Source: Methylococcaceae bacterium (GTDB lineage Bacteria; Pseudomonadota; Gammaproteobacteria; Methylococcales; Methylomonadaceae). Taken from it: 5,184 bases of DNA. Below, in pieces: positions 1-4,033 of this stretch; the first letter of the stretch is position 1; each line of letters starts with the position of its first letter. The translations under genes and the position numbers were made by a program. The notes under the pieces are model-generated. The model was given only the letters and a program-made list of their open reading frames with translations. It searched no databases and had not been told where the DNA came from. The stretch covers positions 1 through 5,184 of the forward strand of contig JAUYMX010000571.1 of assembly GCA_030699345.1 (NCBI GenBank), given 5' to 3'.

Positions 1-120
1 TTCCTGATCAGCCTTGATTACACTCAAATCCGCGAAGACGATCAAGAATTGCTGATAAAACATGTGCTACGTAAGCAATGGCAAATAAGTCAGGATCAGT
101 CAACCGTGCCGAACTACTAA
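1..120 (+). CDS. C-terminal fragment of a PilZ-like protein (5' end outside window)
   Basis: Frame 1 is open from the first base and stops at TAA 118-120, giving 39 residues that begin FLISLDYTQIREDD and end STVPNY. The stretch with an aromatic-rich beta strand followed by the helix EDDQELLIKHVLRKQW resembles the end of PilZ domains, where a final strand carrying a G-x-F/F-x-x-I pattern is followed by an 'ED..LL..YI...Q' helix. PilZ domains bind cyclic di-GMP through N-terminal RxxxR and DxSxxG motifs, and those would lie upstream of the window, so the assignment cannot be confirmed here. The gene is read in the same direction as the small membrane protein gene that starts 29 bases downstream, and the two may be co-transcribed. 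That this is a real coding end is likely; the PilZ call is an inference from a short helix pattern. Confidence 0.5.
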   Translation, partial: FLISLDYTQIREDDQELLIKHVLRKQWQISQDQSTVPNY

Positions 121-149
121 ATGGTTCTAAAATACAGCGAAATATAGCG

Positions 150-341
150 ATGAAAATCTACAATCAAGATTGTTCCGTATGCAGATTCATGCGTAGTTTA
201 GCTTTCACTGGCTTAGGTATGGGCTTGGGAATTGGCGGAGCTTACTTACTAGGCGCATCCAAGCAAAATATGCTGTATGCCGGTATTGTTACGGCTGCAA
301 TATTGATATTTGGGTTGTTTGGTCGCGAAAAGCAAAAATGA
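150..341 (+). CDS. small two-helix membrane protein with N-terminal CxxC
   Basis: This encodes 63 residues starting MKIYNQDCSVCRFMR. Two hydrophobic, glycine-rich segments follow, at about residues 16-38 (LAFTGLGMGLGIGGAYLLG) and 43-58 (MLYAGIVTAAILIFGLFG), and the protein ends in a basic tail (GREKQK). It should be an inner-membrane hairpin. Cys8 and Cys11 form a CxxC just before the first helix. The phrase IYNQDCSVCRF is reminiscent of the N-terminal YDGDCPxC motif of DCC-type (DUF393) thiol-disulfide proteins, but the rest of that fold is absent. The frame stays open up to an ATG at 78. I prefer the ATG at 150 because the 78 start would overlap the upstream gene by 43 bases and adds a polar, unconserved-looking leader. 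Neither start has a good Shine-Dalgarno sequence, so the start is uncertain. The function is unknown. Confidence 0.6.
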   Translation: MKIYNQDCSVCRFMRSLAFTGLGMGLGIGGAYLLGASKQNMLYAGIVTAAILIFGLFGREKQK

Positions 342-384
342 TTGCCATAAATAGTGTCTTGTAGTTATTGAAGTAGCCTTTAGT

Positions 385-442
385 CCTCATATCACTTCGT
401 GAAATAGAGGCATGTTATGTTCGTCAGCGAACATAACATGCC
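385..442. repeat. pair of abutting hairpins, one a perfect 15-bp palindrome
   Basis: Bases 409-423 (GGCATGTTATGTTCG) are exactly complementary to 428-442 (CGAACATAACATGCC), with a four-base TCAG loop. Immediately before it, 385-410 can fold as CCTC/GAGG closing an internal loop and then TCAC-TTC-GTGA, sharing two bases with the large stem. No T-run follows, so this is not a standard intrinsic terminator. Paired hairpins between genes are typical of REP-like or other small palindromic mobile repeats, and also of structured 3' UTRs. Only one copy is present in the window, so repeat status is an inference. Confidence 0.6.
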
Positions 443-533
443 CCAACAACAAGTTATCATTCAATTGTCGACCATTTCTGAGAGCATAGATGCCTCAATG
501 ACCCGATAAAAGATATGAGCAACCTCCTCCTCT

Positions 534-562
534 AGCCCTCTTTATCAGGAGGGCTTTTTTTT
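534..562 (+). terminator. intrinsic terminator
   Basis: AGCCCTC at 534-540 pairs with GAGGGCT at 549-555 around an eight-base spacer (TTTATCAG), inside which a T-A and a T-G pair can extend the stem. Eight consecutive T residues follow at 555-562. This is a classical rho-independent terminator for rightward transcription. It would end either the upstream small-protein transcript or a short RNA made from this gap. The preceding pyrimidine run CCTCCTCCTC (523-532) could also pair with the GGAGG at 548-552, giving an alternative, non-terminating fold. Confidence 0.85.
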
Positions 563-678
563 AAGTGGGGAGATGTTGCCGTCATTTAAAAGATCGAGCG
601 GACAAAGGCTTATGACATAAAGTCGGTTGTTACAGCACGAGTTACAAAATTTATCCATTTACTTTTAAGCATCCAATC

Positions 679-1182
679 ATGAAATATTTCACGTTTATTC
701 CTGCTGTTTTATTAGCATTAACTTCTGTAAATGCACTGGCTGCTCCCTATACCTGCAAGCCCATATCAGGCACTATTCAACAGTTAAACCCTGATCCTGC
801 TTGTAATATTTTGAAAGATAAAAACAATTACTTTCCTGATGCTACGTTTTTTGGCACCGCCAACAGCTGTTTTTCAGGCAATTTGCAAGCCACCCTGGAC
901 GGTAAGTCGGTGACAGGAACGTCTTATTCCGGTTTAACCGCAAATGGCGTCGGTCAATTTACAGCGGCATCAGTTATTCGTTTAAAGTCAGGCCCTATCG
1001 AACTAGGTCGCGTTTTTACCAAAGATGTTGTTTTACTGGATCCCGACAACAATCCAATTGAGCTGGTCACTATGGTGGGCGGTAGCAAAATGTTTAAAGG
1101 CAGTTATGGAAATCTTGAAATTAAAGGCAATGGCCTATATCAGGCGACTAGCTTTTCAGGCTTGGTATGTATCGAAAACTAA
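679..1182 (+). CDS. secreted 167-residue protein, four Cys, possible dirigent/allene-oxide-cyclase-like barrel
   Basis: The N-terminus MKYFTFIPAVLLALTSVNALA is a clear Sec signal peptide with probable cleavage after ALA (residue 21), leaving a mature protein of about 146 residues. It has four cysteines (26, 42, 64, 164), an even number suited to two disulfides in an oxidising compartment. The remainder is beta-rich with many G, T and S residues and no internal membrane segment. Around residues 129-150 the run VTMVGGSKMFKGSYG followed by LEIKGNGLY resembles the 'GGTGxFxGAxG' turn seen in dirigent and allene-oxide-cyclase-like calycin barrels. This is a weak similarity from one motif only. There is no PEP-CTERM anchor, so the product is probably periplasmic or released. 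The start is set by the complete signal peptide, although the ATG lacks a strong Shine-Dalgarno sequence. The gene appears monocistronic, lying between terminators at 534-562 and 1248-1275. Its role is unknown. Confidence 0.85.
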   Translation: MKYFTFIPAVLLALTSVNALAAPYTCKPISGTIQQLNPDPACNILKDKNNYFPDATFFGTANSCFSGNLQATLDGKSVTGTSYSGLTANGVGQFTAASVIRLKSGPIELGRVFTKDVVLLDPDNNPIELVTMVGGSKMFKGSYGNLEIKGNGLYQATSFSGLVCIEN

Positions 1183-1247
1183 TGCTGTAAAAGTTCACCA
1201 TAATTCTTTGCTAACAACAGCCGGTGGCGCAAAAAATCGAACAATAG

Positions 1248-1275
1248 AAACGGGAGCGGCAGCTCCCGTTTTTTT
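1248..1275. terminator. terminator shared by convergent genes
   Basis: AAACGGGAGC (1248-1257) pairs perfectly with GCTCCCGTTT (1262-1271) around a GGCA tetraloop, and T residues run from 1269 to 1275. For rightward transcription it is a strong intrinsic terminator of the secreted-protein gene ending at 1182. Read leftward, the same stem lies 17 bases after the stop of the convergent collar-repeat gene and is followed by TTTCTATTGT, a weaker U-tract, so it probably serves both genes. Confidence 0.9.
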
Positions 1276-1291
1276 ATAGCGTTAGAGTGAA

Positions 1292-2761
1292 TTAAGCAGT
1301 CACTGCATTTTGTTTGCGGCGTTGTGCCAATACTCCAAATACGCCCAGACCAGCAAGCATCAAGGTGAATGTTTGCGGCAACGGCACCGTTGTTATCGAA
1401 TGTTGGTGGCTAGCAAGATTGGCTGGATTTAGACTGGTTTTCTCAGTGCCATTGGTTTGTCCCAGGTTATAAGAGCCTTCGGCGCCCACTATTATGCGTC
1501 CGCGCAGATCGGGCAAAGCGAAAGTTAATCTGCCATCGCCGCCGAATGATGTGCCAAGTAAGCTGAACAAGGCTTGGTTTTGGGCAATGGACAGCAACCT
1601 GCCATCAGCAAAAGCCCAGCCTCCAGGCGCATAATTACCTGCAAACGCAGTTACCTCGCCCAGCAAAGTTTCACCAGCAACACCACCGTCTCTGGATGGA
1701 TAGATACCTTGGGTTGCAATCAAATAATTCAGGGCTAAAGACGGCTGCATGTTGTCGATAGGCTGAACAGCGCTGGTAGATAGGCCATTTTGATTCAGAA
1801 TACCGCCAGCAGGATTGGTGTTGCTGAAATTAGGCACCACTGTATGGGTATGGATTGGCATTTGTTGCTGGTTTAGAGTGACTTGTTCGGCACCCACCAC
1901 GTCGCCAATATTGTGGAGTGTGAGACCAAGGCCTTGCCCGGCGCCGATGATGGTTCGGCCGCGCAAGTCTGGTAGTGCGAAGGTATTAGCGCCATCGCCA
2001 CCATAAGTCGTGCCGATAACAGAGAATAACGAAATATTGTCGGCGATCGACAGCACGCTGCCATCAGCAAACGCATAACCGCCGGGAGCAAAATTACCCG
2101 CGAAGGCACTGACCTGACCAACAAAGGGACCATCTGTGCCGCCAACACCAGGCTGAGGAAAGTAGCCGTCTAACGCAATGACATAGCTCACTCCCAAAGA
2201 AGGCTGCATGTTATTGATAGGCTGCCCGCCACCTGCCGGTCCGAAATCAAGGTTCCCGGCTCCTGAGTCAGTATGGGTATGAACCGGCAGTTGTGCGATG
2301 GTCATTGAGTTCGTGGCAGAACCGACCTGTTCACCTACTGCACGATTGCTTAAACCAGGTCCAGCGCCGCTGCCAATCATGGTTTTGCCGCGAAGATCAG
2401 GCAGGGCGAAATTGTTTATGCCATTGCCGCCGAAATTGGTTCCCAACAAAGAAAACAGGGCAGTGTTTGAGCTGATAGAGAACAGCTGTCCATTAGCAGC
2501 CACACTACCAGGAGCAAAGTTACCGGCAAAGGTACGAATCGAGCCTAACACCGCTTCGCCGACACTAAAAGGTGATTCTCTGGCTGGATAAATCCCGGTG
2601 GTCTGGATAAAGTTGGTTAATGCCAGCGAAGGTTGCTGTGTGCTGAAGGGGATATTATTACCTGCAATCCCCGTGAAATTTTCCGCCTGGGCAATCTGCA
2701 CGGATAAACCCATTAGTGCGGAAGCTACCAAAAAGAAGCCTGACTTCTTAACAACTTGCAT
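1292..2761 (-). CDS. secreted triple phage tail-collar protein with PEP-CTERM-type anchor
   Basis: The 489-residue product starts with a Sec signal peptide (basic MQVVKK, hydrophobic core, cleavage near AQA at residue 26). It carries three tail-collar modules (the phage T4 gp12-like / 'microcystin-dependent protein' family) at about residues 73-125, 215-268 and 368-421. Each has the pattern FAGN(F/Y)APG, LFS(L/V)(L/I)GT, (F/Y)GG(D/N)G and FALPDLRG. Modules 1 and 2 end in an HTHT motif (161-164, 304-307); module 3 has SHQHS (451-455). In T4 gp12 such HxH pairs bind zinc at a trimer axis. A linker of the type QPSL...GIYPxR precedes each module (divergent before the second). The C-terminus has VPLP (459-462), a hydrophobic helix (463-479) and RRK (481-483), the three-part exosortase sorting signal. 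The protein has no cysteine; the usual FCDG of the family is FADG or AANG here. The start is supported by AAGGAG six bases upstream of the ATG. No phage genes lie nearby, so a cell-surface rather than virion role is inferred. Confidence 0.92.
   Translation of the reverse strand: MQVVKKSGFFLVASALMGLSVQIAQAENFTGIAGNNIPFSTQQPSLALTNFIQTTGIYPARESPFSVGEAVLGSIRTFAGNFAPGSVAANGQLFSISSNTALFSLLGTNFGGNGINNFALPDLRGKTMIGSGAGPGLSNRAVGEQVGSATNSMTIAQLPVHTHTDSGAGNLDFGPAGGGQPINNMQPSLGVSYVIALDGYFPQPGVGGTDGPFVGQVSAFAGNFAPGGYAFADGSVLSIADNISLFSVIGTTYGGDGANTFALPDLRGRTIIGAGQGLGLTLHNIGDVVGAEQVTLNQQQMPIHTHTVVPNFSNTNPAGGILNQNGLSTSAVQPIDNMQPSLALNYLIATQGIYPSRDGGVAGETLLGEVTAFAGNYAPGGWAFADGRLLSIAQNQALFSLLGTSFGGDGRLTFALPDLRGRIIVGAEGSYNLGQTNGTEKTSLNPANLASHQHSITTVPLPQTFTLMLAGLGVFGVLAQRRKQNAVTA
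1397..2635 (-). repeat. three tandem tail-collar modules within the coding sequence
   Basis: Each unit runs from a QPSL motif through the collar to the histidine motif: residues 43-164 (bases 2270-2635), 186-307 (1841-2206) and 339-455 (1397-1747). The spacing between successive QPSL motifs is 143 and 153 residues, and spacing between collars is 142 and 153, so the unit length is regular. Modules 2 and 3 share NMQPSL and GG(Y/W)AFADG and are more alike than either is to module 1, whose equivalent is GSVAANG. Internal duplication of one ancestral module is the simplest explanation. Confidence 0.85.
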
Positions 2762-2767
2762 AGTTTT

Positions 2768-2773
2768 CTCCTT
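2768..2773 (-). promoter_or_regulatory. Shine-Dalgarno sequence of the collar-repeat gene
   Basis: Read on the minus strand the bases are AAGGAG, six bases before the ATG at 2761. This consensus ribosome-binding site fixes the start codon and agrees with the signal peptide beginning at that methionine. Confidence 0.85.
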
Positions 2774-2801
2774 GTATTTTTGTCTTTAATTCAACATTGG
2801 A

Positions 2802-2829
2802 AATATTTTCGACTGCTTGCTAATGTCAT
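2802..2829 (-). promoter_or_regulatory. candidate sigma-70 promoter of the collar-repeat gene
   Basis: On the minus strand, ATGACA (2829-2824, five of six matches to TTGACA) is separated by 16 bases from AATATT (2807-2802, four of six matches to TATAAT). Transcription would start near 2794-2796 and give a leader of about 35 bases carrying the AAGGAG site. No sigma-54 element with correct GG-N10-GC spacing was found facing this way, so the two divergent anchor-bearing genes may use different sigma factors. The call rests on motif match alone. Confidence 0.35.
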
Positions 2830-3004
2830 TACCGCAAACAATTTCTTGGGATGGTGCGCCAGTTTGTTGTGATGGTCAATAAGCCTTTAGGGCACTGATT
2901 GATGGCTTTGCCCGTGTTTGTGTATCTTTAATTGCCCATAATTTATGCGCTCTGTAGTTGTCGTTGCTCGCCAGAAAAGTGCTTACGAGACTGTTAGTCA
3001 GGTT

Positions 3005-3041
3005 TGTCAATATTGGCAGTCTATTCTGTCAACACTGACTG
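3005..3041. promoter_or_regulatory. two operator-like repeats spaced 22 bp
   Basis: TGTCAATATTGGCAG (3005-3019) and TGTCAACACTGACTG (3027-3041) share TGTCAA followed by a TG-x-C half at the same offset. The first is a near-perfect palindrome over 3005-3018, with one non-complementary position pair. Their 22-base spacing equals about two helical turns, which would put bound dimers on the same face of the DNA. They sit about 230 bases upstream of the sigma-54 start site. The regulator is unknown, and the distance allows action on either divergent gene. Confidence 0.35.
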
Positions 3042-3157
3042 ACTTTTATTAAAGAACGCGACTTTGAATAAAGCGATATTGCACAAAAGATAAGCTTGGC
3101 ATCATTGCTGAATGTTCCATCCTCTCTGTATATATTGGTATCGAATTTCTAGGCATT

Positions 3158-3178
3158 GCGTGGCTTGCAGAGCCAAGC
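3158..3178. promoter_or_regulatory. dyad, candidate activator site for the sigma-54 promoter
   Basis: TGGCT at 3161-3165 pairs with AGCCA at 3171-3175 around a five-base centre (TGCAG). After one mismatch the symmetry continues with GC (3158-3159) and GC (3177-3178). The centre lies about 100 bases upstream of the predicted sigma-54 transcription start, within the range usual for enhancer-binding activators. PrsR is the activator known to be linked to PEP-CTERM genes, but I cannot match its binding sequence from memory, so its involvement is inference. Confidence 0.35.
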
Positions 3179-3241
3179 GCTAATAAATATACGCATTTTA
3201 AGCCGAATAAATCAGCCGAATTATTTTAAATAACCACATGT

Positions 3242-3257
3242 TGGCACGCGTCCTGCT
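3242..3257 (+). promoter_or_regulatory. sigma-54 (RpoN) -24/-12 promoter
   Basis: TGGCACG at 3242-3248 matches the -24 element exactly. After four bases comes CTGCT (3253-3257), matching the TTGCW -12 element at the invariant GC. The GG (3243-3244) and GC (3255-3256) are separated by exactly 10 bases, the spacing sigma-54 needs. Transcription should start near 3268, giving a leader of about 39 bases before the ATG at 3307. Sigma-54 promoters need an ATP-driven enhancer-binding protein. For PEP-CTERM genes the established partner is the PrsK/PrsR two-component system. Confidence 0.8.
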
Positions 3258-3306
3258 TTATCCCAAGTAACTACTACTTTTACTTAACTTAATCAGGACA
3301 AAAATT

Positions 3307-3894
3307 ATGCTTATCAAAACTACACTCTTAGCTGCTGCTCTTACTCTTGCATCTGGTTCTGCATTTGCAGGCACTATTACCAACGGAGATTTTGGTACCG
3401 GTAATCTTAGCGGTTGGAGTGCAACTTCAAATGTAAGTGTCATTCCGCAAGGCTCAAGCTATGCGGCTGATTTATATGCTGGCATTGGGGCTAATGTTTA
3501 TACAACGATTTCCCAAATTATCACTCTTAACGCTGGCGATATCCTTACCGGCTGGGCGCAATGGCTGGGTCATGACTACATGCCATATAACGATAATGGT
3601 TTCGTAAAAATTAACGGCACCTCGCTTTTCTATGGGGACATTGCCACATTTGGCAATTACAACAGCTCGCCGGTAACATCGTTTAGCTTCACCGCACTTA
3701 CCAGTGGCGCCTATACACTTTCTGCAGGCGTTGCTAATAGTGGGGACAATGTGAATAGTAGCGAGTTAAAGGTTGGTGGCTTCACTGTTACCAATAATGT
3801 CCCAGAGCCAACTGCAATAGCTTTATTAGGATTAGGGTTGGCGTTTTTCGGATTTCCTGGCAAGAAAAAGTCTGCTACTGAACTAAGTATCTAA
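3307..3894 (+). CDS. PEP-CTERM sorting-domain protein
   Basis: The 195-residue product has a Sec signal peptide (MLIKTTLLAAALTLASGSAFA, cleavage after residue 21). At the C-terminus lies a textbook PEP-CTERM tail: VPEP at 165-168, a hydrophobic helix at about 169-183 and KKK at 186-188, followed by a short SATELSI end. Such tails are recognised by an exosortase (EpsH/XrtA family) in the inner membrane, which cleaves near the PEP and allows export or attachment at the surface, often with exopolysaccharide. The mature part is rich in G, S, T, N and aromatics, contains no cysteine, and opens with NGDFGTGNLSGWS. That 'N-G-D-F-E-x-G-x-L-x-x-W' type opening is common in jelly-roll, carbohydrate-binding-like PEP-CTERM proteins. 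A saccharide or matrix role is therefore plausible but unproven. AGGA at 3295-3298 supports the start, and a sigma-54 promoter lies directly upstream. No exosortase gene is in the window. Confidence 0.92.
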   Translation: MLIKTTLLAAALTLASGSAFAGTITNGDFGTGNLSGWSATSNVSVIPQGSSYAADLYAGIGANVYTTISQIITLNAGDILTGWAQWLGHDYMPYNDNGFVKINGTSLFYGDIATFGNYNSSPVTSFSFTALTSGAYTLSAGVANSGDNVNSSELKVGGFTVTNNVPEPTAIALLGLGLAFFGFPGKKKSATELSI

Positions 3895-3903
3895 ACTTAA
3901 ATG

Positions 3904-3935
3904 TATCCCCCCGATTATTGTCGGGGGGATATTTT
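3904..3935 (+). terminator. GC-rich intrinsic terminator
   Basis: An 11-bp stem pairs 3904-3914 with 3921-3931, built on CCCCCCGA and TCGGGGGG, around a six-base loop (TTATTG). A short T-run (TTTT, 3932-3935) follows. It begins 10 bases after the stop of the PEP-CTERM gene and ends its transcript. Read leftward it could also stop rmuC transcription, about 100 bases after that gene's stop codon, though the T-tract on that side is poor. Confidence 0.85.
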
Positions 3936-4033
3936 CAATATTATTGATTGCCCGTTAGGTGTCGTTCGGGGCTCTTAATTGAATAGCAGATAAATTTCCA
4001 ATCGCCCCAAAGCCAAGGCAACTTAGCTAAAGC

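Larger units (their letters stand above)
342..678. other. gene-free stretch with hairpins and a terminator
   Basis: No convincing reading frame is present; the longest local frame near the hairpin (ATG at 412) is only 25 codons. The stretch contains two adjacent stem-loops at 385-442 and an intrinsic terminator at 534-562, described separately. The terminator lies almost 200 bases after the last stop codon, so either the upstream operon has a long structured 3' UTR or a small transcript starts inside the region. Bases 563-678 are the leader of the secreted-protein gene. The only promoter-like pair there is weak, TTGTTA at 627-632 and TTTATC at 650-655 with a 17-base spacer. No good Shine-Dalgarno sequence precedes the ATG at 679. 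Confidence 0.6.
2762..3306. other. divergent intergenic control region
   Basis: This 545-base stretch between two divergently read surface-protein genes holds no credible coding frame. From left to right it contains the ribosome-binding site and possible sigma-70 promoter of the leftward gene, a pair of TGTCAA-type operator-like repeats (3005-3041), a dyad (3158-3178), two copies of AGCCGAAT (3201-3208 and 3214-3221, 13 bases apart), and the sigma-54 promoter (3242-3257) of the rightward gene. Its length and density of symmetric elements suggest real regulatory content, not decayed sequence. Bases 2840-3000 show nothing I can name. Confidence 0.6.

Noticed and set aside
78..149. Longer start (ATG at 78) for the small membrane protein
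   Set aside because: It overlaps the upstream coding end (stop at 120) by 43 bases, has no good Shine-Dalgarno sequence and adds a polar leader. It remains possible because the ATG at 150 also lacks a clear site.
385..442. Integron attC site
   Set aside because: The outer RYYYAAC/GTTRRRY core sites and their orientation are not found, and there is no integrase or cassette pattern.
412..489. Short open frame from the ATG inside the large hairpin
   Set aside because: Only 25 codons, composed largely of the palindrome, with no ribosome-binding site.
567..579. Sigma-54-like GGGGAGATGTTGC upstream of the secreted-protein gene
   Set aside because: GG (567-568) and GC (578-579) are nine bases apart, not ten, and the CAC of the -24 element is missing.
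1025..1279. Rightward frame overlapping the end of the secreted-protein gene
   Set aside because: An out-of-frame shadow that runs into the terminator; the other frame carries a signal peptide and sensible composition.
1292..2761. Prophage tail-fibre gene
   Set aside because: The product has a signal peptide and an exosortase-type anchor, three collar copies, and no neighbouring phage genes.
1815..2789. Several rightward and leftward frames inside the collar-repeat gene
   Set aside because: They recur because the repeated module has a similar base pattern; their products are rich in W, R and S with no domain.
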